Below, one piece after another: positions 50,218 to 58,284 of a stretch of 64,000 nt of DNA. The position numbers and the translations under genes were made by a program. The stretch spans positions 124,001 to 188,000 of the forward strand of contig NZ_JBFEGG010000004.1 in assembly GCF_047228935.1 (NCBI RefSeq). The letters are read 5' to 3'. The notes under the pieces are model-generated. The model did no database searches. It saw only the letters and a list, made by a program, of their open reading frames with translations, and was not told where the DNA came from. This DNA is from Ornithinibacillus sp047228935 (GTDB lineage: Bacteria > Bacillota > Bacilli > Bacillales > Amphibacillaceae). Numbering within the stretch: the first letter of the stretch is position 1; every line of letters starts with the position of its first letter.

Positions 50218-51084
50218 CTAAAAATAAGTTTCCGCTAAATTTTTTACAAATTCTTTTTCTCTTTCTTCATCTAATTTATCTACAATAGAACGCTGAATAG
50301 CTCGTTTTGCTGGGATGAGAACACTTAAGTCGCAAGCATCGAGTAAAGCACGAATAGAGGCAGCATCTTCAGAAAGTTTTCCTTGTGTAACGGCTTTAAT
50401 TAAATCAGATGATAGATTTACAAATAATTCTATTTGTTTTTCATCTGTTAAATTAGTATTTGATTTAATTAACTGACTTAATTGATCCCCTTCAATATAC
50501 GGAATTTCTAAAACGATAAAACGATTTTTCAGTGCTTCATTTAAAGGAACAGTACCAATATAACCTTCGTTTATTGCTGCAATAACCCCAAATCCATCTT
50601 TTGCTGTAATTATTTCATTTGTAAATGGATTAGTGAGGGTTCTCCGGTAATCAAGTACCCCGTTAATAAGTGGCAAGGTCTCTGGTTTTGCCATATTAAC
50701 CTCATCAATATATAAGAATGTTCCATTTGTCATAGCATTGATTACTGGTCCAGGGATAAACTCAATGACTTGCTTTTCCCCTTGGTAGGATAACGTTTTA
50801 AAACCAAGTAAGCTTTCTGCATCTAAATCAACGGAACAGTTCACACTAAACATAGGTTGATTAAATAGATTGGATAAAGTTTCTGCAAACTTTGTTTTTC
50901 CTGCACCAGTTGGACCTTTTAATAATACATTCTTGCCCATACTTAAGGCGGTAATGGCATCGATTAAAAGGTCATTATTTGGGGGCATGTAACCACCTTG
51001 TCTAATAAGATGTTGAAATGTATTTGAACGGCTTTGTTTTTCCGTTAATAATGTTGTTATTTCGGTCGGTAATTCATAGTTCAT
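50218..51084 (-). CDS. MoxR-type AAA+ ATPase (YojN/NorQ-like)
   Basis: A 288-residue MoxR-clade AAA+ ATPase. Walker A is GPTGAGKT (57-64), Walker B is LYIDEVNMA, and the sensor region (AAINEGYIG) and the arginine-finger stretch (ALKNRFIVLEIPY) follow. It remodels a client with the VWA protein encoded next. ATG 51084 is chosen because AAAGGAG is eight bases upstream; the 47 preceding in-frame codons lack a site. Confidence 0.9.
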   Translation of the reverse strand: MNYELPTEITTLLTEKQSRSNTFQHLIRQGGYMPPNNDLLIDAITALSMGKNVLLKGPTGAGKTKFAETLSNLFNQPMFSVNCSVDLDAESLLGFKTLSYQGEKQVIEFIPGPVINAMTNGTFLYIDEVNMAKPETLPLINGVLDYRRTLTNPFTNEIITAKDGFGVIAAINEGYIGTVPLNEALKNRFIVLEIPYIEGDQLSQLIKSNTNLTDEKQIELFVNLSSDLIKAVTQGKLSEDAASIRALLDACDLSVLIPAKRAIQRSIVDKLDEEREKEFVKNLAETYF

Positions 51085-51270
51085 GTTGTTTTCTCCTTTC
51101 AGTGGCAGATGGAAATCGATAAAAATCAGTCCCGACTGCATAAGAAAAATCAAATACATCCCTAATAAAGATAAGTGAATGCAAGTTTTTCTAGAACTAT
51201 TGTAAGCTTTTTTGATTTCAAGCACAAAAGGAACGTTTTTATGGAAAATTTGGAAAGTAAGGTGAGGGAA

Positions 51271-51918
51271 GTGAAATTTCTTAGACTCGTTATCTGTGTT
51301 TTGCTCTTAGTATTAACCCCACGGCAAGTTTTATCAGTTCAAGCTTTATCGACACTTGATGAATTAGAAGTTAGAAAGATTTATTTACCTCCCACATATT
51401 CTGAACCAAGAGAGGAAGTGATTACCCATATTATGATTCATTCTATCAGTAATGTGATTGAAAATCCGAATGAGCCATATCGGATAGTTGATCTATATTT
51501 ATTATTGCTTGAGTACGGTGTATCAACTCATTACCTTATTGATCGTGAAGGAAATATTTATCAACTAGTCCCTGAGGATAGAGTTGCGTATCATGCTGGA
51601 AGAAGTAACTTCCCTTATTTGCCGTTTTTTCCACATAATATGAATCAGTTTTCAATAGGGATTGAATTAATGGGCATCGGTACGAAGGGGGAAATAGGCC
51701 CAAGTGTTCCAGATGAAGTATATGATTCTCTTGATAAGAGTCTAATCGGCTTTACTGTTGCGCAATATAAATCACTCAACATGTTATTACAAGATTTACA
51801 TCATCGTTATCCTACCATTTCGAAAAGTAGGCTGCATGTTATTGGGCATGAAGATTATGCACCAGACAGGAAGCAGGACCCTGGTAAGTTATTTGATTGG
51901 GGTAAAATTAATTACTAA
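51271..51918 (+). CDS. Secreted N-acetylmuramoyl-L-alanine amidase (Amidase_2)
   Basis: A 215-residue protein with a signal peptide (MKFLRLVICVLLLVL, cut near VLS-VQA) and an Amidase_2/PGRP domain. Zinc ligands are the His in IMIHSIS, and the His and Asp side of GHEDYAPDRKQDPGKLFDW; the catalytic Tyr/His region is STHYLIDREGNIYQLV and HAGRS. It cuts the amide between muramic acid and the stem peptide. GTG 51271 with AGGTGA five bases upstream best fits the signal peptide; ATG 51241 would give a ten-residue longer polar N-terminus. It diverges from the MoxR gene. Confidence 0.87.
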   Translation: MKFLRLVICVLLLVLTPRQVLSVQALSTLDELEVRKIYLPPTYSEPREEVITHIMIHSISNVIENPNEPYRIVDLYLLLLEYGVSTHYLIDREGNIYQLVPEDRVAYHAGRSNFPYLPFFPHNMNQFSIGIELMGIGTKGEIGPSVPDEVYDSLDKSLIGFTVAQYKSLNMLLQDLHHRYPTISKSRLHVIGHEDYAPDRKQDPGKLFDWGKINY

Positions 51919-51992
51919 TATATTCCATTTTTTGAAACTAAACCAATTAATAATTCGTATATATAATATATTGGTTAAAGGTGGAATTTCTT

Positions 51993-52139
51993 ATGAAAGA
52001 AAAGAAAAAGAACAGATTAGCTAGTGGGTTGGCTGTCGGAATTGCTATAGGAGTTGCTCTTGGTGTTGCAATGGATAATATTGCTATTGGAATAGCAATA
52101 GGAGTGGCAATAGGAGCAGGAATTGGTTCGTCGAAGTAA
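51993..52139 (+). CDS. 48-residue glycine-zipper membrane peptide
   Basis: A small ORF with AAAGGTGG eight bases before ATG. The N-terminus is basic (MKEKKKNRLASG), followed by two hydrophobic stretches of GxxxG type (LAVGIAIGVALGVAMD and IAIGIAIGVAIGAGIG) and SSK. Such short glycine-zipper peptides can form membrane assemblies or pores, or be structural. There is no named family I can give. The two stretches are near repeats of each other. It is just 75 bases after the amidase gene and may be on the same transcript. Confidence 0.75.
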   Translation: MKEKKKNRLASGLAVGIAIGVALGVAMDNIAIGIAIGVAIGAGIGSSK

Positions 52140-52267
52140 ATCAATAGTCCTTGAGCACTTATTATTTTGTAATGATAGTGTAATGATGAATATTGTAAGA
52201 TAAAATGGACTTTTATTTTAGTCAAACACTAGGGCCAGTAGTGTTGTAATAAAAGGGGGGATGGGTT

Positions 52268-52699
52268 TTGCCTAAAGAAAGACAACGGTATAGTAGATAT
52301 ACAAAAGAAATTAAACTAGAAGCTATTAGACGTGTTTTAGATGAGGATCAGCCTGTCCAGGAGGTAATTGCCGACTTAGGTATTCGACATCGGGACAATG
52401 TTTATGAATGGATTAAAAAATATAAAAAGTACGGTCCAGATGCATTTGAAAGAAACATAGGGAAGCAAGTAAAACCACTGGAAAAAAATGAAGATGAAAA
52501 ACAGATACAAATTTTAAAGACAGAAGTAGAAGCCTTAAAAACATACCTTGAGCAAATACTTCATTGTGAGGAAGAAAAGTTTAAAGCTATCCAAACATTA
52601 GAGGGGAAATTTCCTATTGAATTATTATGTAATGCTTTAGATGTTTCGGAAGTGGAGTTTTACGAATATAGAGAGCGGCATGGTATTATTAATAACTGA
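52268..52699 (+). CDS. IS3-type OrfA-like HTH protein, standalone
   Basis: A 143-residue protein: an N-terminal HTH_Tnp_1-like region (YSRYTKEIKLEAIRRVLDED, then VYEWIKKYKKYG, about 7-60), a coiled coil (about 72-105, KQIQILKTEVEALKTYLEQI) like OrfA of IS150/IS3 elements, and an ending, FPIELLCNALDVSEVEFYEYRERHG, that resembles the first residues of OrfB before the integrase core. No OrfB core or terminal repeats follow; the gene stops and a terminator comes next. It could be an IS remnant or a domesticated DNA-binding protein. TTG start with GGGGGGATG upstream. Confidence 0.7.
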   Translation: MPKERQRYSRYTKEIKLEAIRRVLDEDQPVQEVIADLGIRHRDNVYEWIKKYKKYGPDAFERNIGKQVKPLEKNEDEKQIQILKTEVEALKTYLEQILHCEEEKFKAIQTLEGKFPIELLCNALDVSEVEFYEYRERHGIINN

Positions 52700-52711
52700 A
52701 AATAAAAGATA

Positions 52712-52748
52712 AAGAAGAGAGGCTGTGCCTCATACAGCTTCTCTTCTT
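52712..52748. terminator. Bidirectional terminator between OrfA-like and fusion genes
   Basis: AAGAAGAG and CTGT pair with ACAG and CTCTTCTT with small internal mismatches. Confidence 0.75.
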
Positions 52749-54102
52749 AATTAATGGATTGTGCTATTTTATCAAGCTGTTCATCAATTTCCTCTTGGAT
52801 TCTAAACAACCAATCATCATAAAAATCGATAAACATTCTCTCTTTATATTGAATGACTAATTCATTATAAAGAGTTTTTTTTCTATTCCAATCTGTTTCC
52901 GTCTCACAAGCATAAAGTAGTTGCATATAATTAGTTAGGTCAAAGGATATATCTCCTACTAAACTAATATTCTCACGTTTAATTCTTAAATAACAGTTAA
53001 GTCCATGATGCTGTAAAATACTTTTCAAATGGTTTAATGCAACACGTAGGCTGTTTTTTGCACTATCTAGATCACTTTCTCCCCAAAATTCATTAATTAA
53101 AGCTTCTCTTGTTGAATGTTTATGATAAGCTAAGTAAGCTAGTAAATTTTTTGCTTTTCGTTGATTCCACTTGTCCGTGATATCGCTACCTCTAAATTTT
53201 ACAGAAAATCCATTAATAATGTTTATTTCTAATGTATTAAAGGAGTTAGAAAGCAAATCATCCAGTGTATTAAGAAGTTCTTGTTCTATTATCGCAGTAA
53301 TAGAATTAGAAGCACCTTGTTTTAGAAAGTTTAAGATTAGGGTAGCAAAAATATACGGGCTATCAAGCGGTACAAGATTAGACGAATATGGTACTGCATA
53401 GCTATAGCTGGTTGATTTATTTAAGTATGTTTGATAAAGGTTCGTTTGTTGAATTGGATAAAGTGGGTCTTTCTCTCCTTGGATTAATAAGACCTCTCGA
53501 TCGATATTATTCAGCTCATCTATGGAAACCGTTTTGACAAGCATCTCAAAGAGTTTAAAATAAGTTTCTTGGTCTGTTCTGTTATAAGCTTTTTGTAATA
53601 AAAGTTCATTTTTTGGTGTGAGATTATAACATATCTGATGAATCATACTAGTGGAGAAGTCAGACATCTTCCCATTAGTAACTAACTGTTTTCTTTTTTG
53701 AAGTTCCCTTTCTGCTATGTGCTTTGGAAAATACATATAAATAGAAGTTAGGATGATTTTTTCAATCTTTTTCGGGTATTTTTCTAAATATTTTAAAGCT
53801 AAATTTCCTCCGAAACCTAATCCTACAGCATGAAATTTAGGAATATTAAGAGCAGTAATGAATTCGTTTAAATCAGTAATAAGAACATCCCAAGTAATGT
53901 TAGAGGTATCCGCTTTTGTCTTACCATGCCCTCTCATATCAAATGTGATAATATTATAATGTTCTTTTAGATATGGTATAATCGCATCCCAAATCGTTAA
54001 ATCTAAACCCAAGCCGTGAAAGAATATAATATATTCGGAATTTGCTTTTTGGGAATTATATAACTGATAATGAATTTGAATGTCGTTTACTTCCATTTGC
54101 AT
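52747..54102 (-). CDS. Alpha/beta-hydrolase-like domain fused to SARP/BTAD regulator
   Basis: A 451-residue two-part protein. Residues 1-262 are an alpha/beta-hydrolase fold (FFHGLGLDLTIWDAI, FDMRGHGKT, Asp212 in GEKDPLYP). The nucleophile elbow is GLGFG (94-98), with Gly96 where Ser is needed; the His position reads SSNLVPLDSP (Asn242). Residues about 291-385 are an OmpR/SARP-like winged helix (KAKNLLAYLAYHKHSTREALINEFW, NSLRVALNHLKSIL) and 386-451 a partial BTAD-like helical end. It looks like a DNA-binding regulator with a dead-enzyme sensor. AGGAGA is ten bases before the first ATG. It has no partner gene; targets are unknown. Confidence 0.8.
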   Translation of the reverse strand: MQMEVNDIQIHYQLYNSQKANSEYIIFFHGLGLDLTIWDAIIPYLKEHYNIITFDMRGHGKTKADTSNITWDVLITDLNEFITALNIPKFHAVGLGFGGNLALKYLEKYPKKIEKIILTSIYMYFPKHIAERELQKRKQLVTNGKMSDFSTSMIHQICYNLTPKNELLLQKAYNRTDQETYFKLFEMLVKTVSIDELNNIDREVLLIQGEKDPLYPIQQTNLYQTYLNKSTSYSYAVPYSSNLVPLDSPYIFATLILNFLKQGASNSITAIIEQELLNTLDDLLSNSFNTLEINIINGFSVKFRGSDITDKWNQRKAKNLLAYLAYHKHSTREALINEFWGESDLDSAKNSLRVALNHLKSILQHHGLNCYLRIKRENISLVGDISFDLTNYMQLLYACETETDWNRKKTLYNELVIQYKERMFIDFYDDWLFRIQEEIDEQLDKIAQSIN

Positions 54103-54251
54103 ATAAGTTTAATCTCCTGTAGGTTATTGTAAGTTATGATTTATGTGGTAATTATAGTATATATAGGACAATTTTACTATTGAATAAATTAGTAAAGTTA
54201 GGATTAGTTATTCGCTTACTGATAAATACAAGAAAGAGGATGGTGTTTTCG

Positions 54252-54482
54252 ATGTACGTAACAATACCGGAACTAGCAGAATATTTATCGATAAATGAAG
54301 CGAAGGTAAAGTCACTAGTTTTACAAGGGAAAATACGAGCAATTCATGATGGAGAACAGTTTTTAGTAAACAAGACCCAATTTACTACCCATTTAGAACA
54401 AGTTGAAAAATATAGGTTAATGATACAAGAATACTTAAGTACACCGATTCCAGAAGATATTGATGTAAAAGATGAAGATTAG
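54252..54482 (+). CDS. Excisionase-type HTH DNA-binding protein
   Basis: A 76-residue protein with an Xis/MerR-like winged HTH (VTIPELAEYLSINEAKVKSLVLQGKIRA) followed by an amphipathic tail (VEKYRLMIQEYLSTPIPED). ATG 54252 is chosen; AAGAGG is about ten bases upstream. It lies 11 bases before an RluA-type gene and is probably cotranscribed with it. No phage genes are nearby, so it is more likely a small chromosomal regulator than an excisionase. Confidence 0.8.
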   Translation: MYVTIPELAEYLSINEAKVKSLVLQGKIRAIHDGEQFLVNKTQFTTHLEQVEKYRLMIQEYLSTPIPEDIDVKDED

Positions 54483-54493
54483 GAGATTATTGC

Positions 54494-55399
54494 ATGTCAT
54501 ATAATAAAAGAAATACAAAGAAATCAAGTAATGGTACGATTATTTTTAAAGTAAATGAGCCAGGAGAATTGTTGCCATTTTTATTACAACAAATGGATAA
54601 TCGCAGTAGAAACTCGGTAAAATCTATTTTGACGCGTGGTCAAGTGAAGGTAGATGACCATATTGAAACGAAACATAACTACCCTCTTCAACGTGGTCAA
54701 GTAGTTAGTGTGTTAAAAAATAAAGTTGCGGTGAAGGCAAGTACTTTAATAGGAATGAAGATTTTATTTGAGGATAATTCCATTATTGTAATTGAAAAAG
54801 ATGCTGGATTACTTTCTATTGCAACAGAAACGGAAAAAAAGAACACAGCGCTTCATCAATTAATGGATTATGTAAAGCGAAGTGATCCTAGAAATCGCGT
54901 CTTTGTAGTTCATCGTCTGGATAAGGAAACTTCTGGTGTTATGATGTTTGCTAAAAGTGAAAAGGTTAAGCGGAAGCTCCAGGATAATTGGCGGGAGCTT
55001 GTACAAGAACGTACTTATGTCGCTTTAGTAGAAGGGGAGCTAACCAAGCCAGAAGGAACAATTAAATCTTGGTTGAAGGAAAGTAAGACGCATAAAATGT
55101 ATTCTGTTCAAGATAGAGATGGCCAGCTAGCAATTACTCATTTTAGAAAAGTCCAATCAAATAAACAGTTTTCACTAGTTGAAGTCAATTTAGATACAGG
55201 CCGAAAAAACCAAATACGTGTTCATTTAAGTGATATCGGTCATCCAATAGTTGGGGATAAGAAGTACGGAGCGAAGACAAATGAAATTGGTAGGTTAGGA
55301 CTTCATGCGAAAATTTTATCCTTTAAACATCCGGTAACGGAGCAGTTAATGCTATTTCGATCTGATGTGCCGAAGTCATTTTTTGCGAAGTCGAGGTAG
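54494..55399 (+). CDS. RluA-family RNA pseudouridine synthase
   Basis: A 301-residue synthase with an S4-like N-terminal region (SRNSVKSILTRGQVKVDD, about 36-76) and a RluA catalytic domain with HRLDKETSG, catalytic Asp143, and TGRKNQIRVHLSDIGHPIVGD. Its RNA target (23S rRNA or tRNA) cannot be told. AGGAG precedes the ATG. Close in size and layout to B. subtilis YhcT. Confidence 0.9.
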   Translation: MSYNKRNTKKSSNGTIIFKVNEPGELLPFLLQQMDNRSRNSVKSILTRGQVKVDDHIETKHNYPLQRGQVVSVLKNKVAVKASTLIGMKILFEDNSIIVIEKDAGLLSIATETEKKNTALHQLMDYVKRSDPRNRVFVVHRLDKETSGVMMFAKSEKVKRKLQDNWRELVQERTYVALVEGELTKPEGTIKSWLKESKTHKMYSVQDRDGQLAITHFRKVQSNKQFSLVEVNLDTGRKNQIRVHLSDIGHPIVGDKKYGAKTNEIGRLGLHAKILSFKHPVTEQLMLFRSDVPKSFFAKSR

Positions 55400-55485
55400 T
55401 TGAATGTTTGAACTGAATATGAGCGGATATCTACCGAATTAGTGAAGAACTCAACCAATTTTTTTAAAAAGATAGATCAAATAAT

Positions 55486-55513
55486 AAGCACCACTATGAT
55501 AGTGGTGCTTTCT
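55486..55513. terminator. Bidirectional terminator before P1 peptidase gene
   Basis: AAGCACCACTAT pairs with ATAGTGGTGCTT, overlapping the stop of the minus-strand gene. Confidence 0.8.
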
Positions 55514-56489
55514 CAATTATTCTTCCATTTTGCCCTTCTGTAGTCTCCGCAAATTTTAATGAATTAATAATGGCTTCCTCAGTTGCCTCAGCCACAGCCT
55601 GGAATAGTTGGTTCATTGCTTGGTCATCATCTCTAAGGTATGTAATCGTCTCCAGATGGCCGTTTATATTATGCTGGGAAGTATTTGCAGTTGAAAAAGC
55701 AATAGCAATATCTCCACTCCCATTATCCATATGACTTCCAACACGACCTAATCCCGCTGCACTTCGCTTCGCAAGCCTTCTTAGTTGCCGGTCATAAAGA
55801 GGTGCATCTGTTGCGATGATCATCATGATAGAACCGTCTGTTGAATTAGGATTTTTCTTCTTTTCAGGGAAATTAGCAAATAACGCGTCCTGACTATCCC
55901 CAAAATTACTTAATACTAAGCAGCCGACTGTGAATTTTTCATCTGAAGCTGTTACAATACGTGAAGCAGTACCGATGCCACCTTTATACCCGAAGCATAT
56001 CATTCCTTTTCCAGCACCAACAGCCCCTTGTTCACAAGCACTATTACTTGCATTTTCAATTGCTTCAATAGCATGCTCCGGCCTTACCGCTTGAAGCCGC
56101 ATAGAATTTAAATATCCATCATTACATTCTCCAACCACTACATTTAACGTCCCAGCAGAAGTGCCAATTTCTTTATTATGTTCCAACATATATGTAACAG
56201 TACCTTCTATAACAGGTCCAATGCTGAGGGTATTTGTTAACATGATAGGTGATTCAATAAAACCGAGCTCATCAATTTGAACAAGTCCACTAGTCTTGCC
56301 ATATCCATTAATGACATAGCAGCCAGCACGTACCTTCTCATAGAAGAGATTTCTCGGATGTGGAAGGATTGCAGTAACCCCGGTACAAATTGTCTGATTA
56401 TCACTTATTTTTTCATATAATGTTTTATGTCCAACATACACACCTTCTACGTCCGTAATACAATTTTTATTCCCCTTTTGTAAAGCCAT
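55494..56489 (-). CDS. P1 family peptidase (DmpA/BapA-like aminopeptidase)
   Basis: A 331-residue N-terminal-nucleophile-type hydrolase of MEROPS family S58 (DmpA). ITDVEGVYVGHKTL opens the fold; the self-cleavage site and nucleophile Ser are in NSTDGSIMMIIATDAPL (residue about 244), and RAGCYVINGYGKTSG and SGDIAIAFSTAN are conserved. Members remove D- or beta-amino acids from peptides. ATG 56489 has AGGGGG six bases upstream; the 45 preceding in-frame codons lack a site. It diverges from the rib operon. Confidence 0.9.
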   Translation of the reverse strand: MALQKGNKNCITDVEGVYVGHKTLYEKISDNQTICTGVTAILPHPRNLFYEKVRAGCYVINGYGKTSGLVQIDELGFIESPIMLTNTLSIGPVIEGTVTYMLEHNKEIGTSAGTLNVVVGECNDGYLNSMRLQAVRPEHAIEAIENASNSACEQGAVGAGKGMICFGYKGGIGTASRIVTASDEKFTVGCLVLSNFGDSQDALFANFPEKKKNPNSTDGSIMMIIATDAPLYDRQLRRLAKRSAAGLGRVGSHMDNGSGDIAIAFSTANTSQHNINGHLETITYLRDDDQAMNQLFQAVAEATEEAIINSLKFAETTEGQNGRIIEKAPLS

Positions 56490-56618
56490 AGAATTCCCCC
56501 TAATGAATGAGTTGATAAGTATATTATGTACGAAATTGTAAAGATAATCACTAGGAACATTCATATAAGTAATAAAAAGAGTGATAATATCGTGATGCTT
56601 TTTCCGTAAACATCTTGG

Positions 56619-56647
56619 TTGCATTACATGTTAAAAGGTACTATACT
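56619..56647 (+). promoter_or_regulatory. Promoter of the riboflavin operon
   Basis: TTGCAT (56619-56624), 17 bases, TATACT (56642-56647). It lies about 25 bases before the FMN riboswitch. Confidence 0.7.
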
Positions 56648-56673
56648 GAACCCAATTCAATATTTTTTGTATT

Positions 56674-56809
56674 CCTTCGGGGTCGGGTGAAATTCCCAAC
56701 CGGCGGTGATGAAGTGGTTACTTCTAAGTCCGTGACCCGTATGAAATATTCATACGGTGGATCTGGTGAAAATCCAGAGCCGACAGTATAGTCTGGATGG
56801 GAGAAGGGA
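56674..56809 (+). ncRNA. FMN riboswitch (RFN element)
   Basis: The stretch shows the RFN consensus: CTTCGGGGTCGGGTGAAATT then CCC, CCGGCGGTGATGAAG, TCCGTGACCCG, GGTGGATCTGGTGAAAATCC, AGAGCCGACAGT and GGATGGGAGAAGG. FMN binding should lead to formation of the terminator at 56925, stopping rib expression. Confidence 0.97.
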
Positions 56810-56924
56810 TTTTGTGCGGAAACTAGCAAAACGATGCATTTAACTATTACTATTTTTATAGTGATATCGTAATGTGCTTGTTTGGTTTAGTTAATTCTGT
56901 TTTTATGTACAAATTCACTCCTAT

Positions 56925-56952
56925 GCCCCTGAAGATGATTCAGGGGCTTTTT
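56925..56952 (+). terminator. FMN riboswitch-controlled terminator
   Basis: GCCCCTGAA pairs with TTCAGGGGC followed by T5. It is between the RFN aptamer and ribE. Confidence 0.92.
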
Positions 56953-56982
56953 ATATTTGTGCTAAGAAAAGAGGTGAGGTAA

Positions 56983-57633
56983 GTGTTTACGGGATTAGTA
57001 GAAGAAAAGGGAAAAATTAAAAGGATACAAAAGGCTTCTAAGCAATCACTAGTATTGGTTATAGAAGCTAATAGGATATTGGATGACGTTAAACTGGGAG
57101 ATAGTATAGCTGTAAATGGTGTTTGTCTTACAGTGACTAAATTTACATCAAGGGATTTTCAAGTCGATGTCATGCCTGAAACAGTCAAATCGACTTCTTT
57201 AAGGGCATTAAATACCGGATCTCCTGTGAATTTAGAGCGTGCTATGTTAGCTAATGGCAGATTTGGAGGACACTTTGTCTCTGGTCATGTTGATGGCATT
57301 GGCGAGATAATAAATAAACAAAAGCGGGAAAATGCCATGTACTATGATATAAAGGTCCCTGAGGAACTAGATAAGTATTTAATGCTTCAAGGGTCTATTA
57401 CTGTTGACGGAACTAGCCTAACGATATTTGACGTAAATAACAATGTCGTTACGATTTCACTTATACCACATACAGTTAAGGAAACAGTAGTGGGGGATAA
57501 AGCACGAGGAGACATTGTAAATATTGAATGTGATTTGCTTACTAAAAGTATTCACAGCTTACTAACAAAAAGTAACCAAAAAGAAAGAGCAGATTTAAAC
57601 ACAGCGTTTTTAAAACAAAATGGTTTTATGTGA
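56983..57633 (+). CDS. ribE: Riboflavin synthase alpha subunit
   Basis: A 216-residue enzyme with two lumazine-binding barrels: MFTGLVEEKGKI with SIAVNGVCLTV in the first, and GHFVSGHVDGIG with SITVDGTSLTI in the second. It converts 6,7-dimethyl-8-ribityllumazine to riboflavin. GTG start with GAGGTGAGG close upstream. It is the first gene after the riboswitch; there is no ribD before it, unlike the B. subtilis operon. Confidence 0.96.
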   Translation: MFTGLVEEKGKIKRIQKASKQSLVLVIEANRILDDVKLGDSIAVNGVCLTVTKFTSRDFQVDVMPETVKSTSLRALNTGSPVNLERAMLANGRFGGHFVSGHVDGIGEIINKQKRENAMYYDIKVPEELDKYLMLQGSITVDGTSLTIFDVNNNVVTISLIPHTVKETVVGDKARGDIVNIECDLLTKSIHSLLTKSNQKERADLNTAFLKQNGFM

Positions 57634-57646
57634 AGGGTGACAATGA

Positions 57647-58261
57647 ATGTTTAACAGTATAGTGGAAGCCATTGAAGATTTAAAAATAGGAAAACCAATC
57701 ATTGTAGTGGATGATGAAAATCGAGAAAATGAAGGTGATTTTATTGCCTTAGCTGACATGGCTACTCCTTCTATTATTAACTTTATGATTACACATGGGA
57801 AAGGACTAGTTTGTGTGCCAATCACGAAAGAGACGGCAAAGAAGCTTAATTTGCCAATGATGGTGGATCAAAGTACAGATCCTTTTGGAACAGCTTTTAC
57901 CGTAAGTATTGATCATGTTAGTACTACTACAGGAATTAGCGCGGAAGAACGTTCAAGAACAATCAAAGAAATGGTCGATCCCGACGTAAAGGATACAGAT
58001 TTTAAAAAACCTGGCCATATATTTCCTCTAATCGCTAAGGATGGTGGCGTTCTAACTCGGCCGGGCCATACAGAAGCTGCAGTCGATTTGGCGATATTAA
58101 GCGAGGCAACTCCTGCTGGCGTAATTTGTGAAATAATAAATGAAGATGGTACTATGGCTCGCTTACCAGATTTAATTGAGATAGCAAAGCGTATGGATTT
58201 GAAACTAATATCGATTCAGGATTTAGTCGTTTTTCGTAAAAATAATGAAATAGAAGTTTAA
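57647..58261 (+). CDS. ribB: 3,4-dihydroxy-2-butanone 4-phosphate synthase
   Basis: A 204-residue stand-alone DHBP synthase making the four-carbon unit from ribulose 5-phosphate. DDENRENEGDFIALAD carries the acidic Mg site; RPGHTEAAVDLA is the second motif. In B. subtilis this is fused to GTP cyclohydrolase II (RibBA); here the protein ends after the DHBP domain and the next gene is ribH, so the cyclohydrolase half is absent at this locus. Confidence 0.95.
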   Translation: MFNSIVEAIEDLKIGKPIIVVDDENRENEGDFIALADMATPSIINFMITHGKGLVCVPITKETAKKLNLPMMVDQSTDPFGTAFTVSIDHVSTTTGISAEERSRTIKEMVDPDVKDTDFKKPGHIFPLIAKDGGVLTRPGHTEAAVDLAILSEATPAGVICEIINEDGTMARLPDLIEIAKRMDLKLISIQDLVVFRKNNEIEV

Positions 58262-58284
58262 GAAAGATAGGGTGCTGAATATAA

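Noticed and set aside
51947..52225. Minus-strand frame rich in Ile/Ala/Pro
   Set aside because: It is the complement of the glycine-zipper peptide gene, which has the better ribosome site and start.
54252..54482. Prophage excisionase
   Set aside because: No integrase, attachment site or phage gene is nearby and the gene is coupled to an RluA-type synthase gene.
56641..56829. Minus-strand 62-codon frame
   Set aside because: It lies entirely on the FMN riboswitch.
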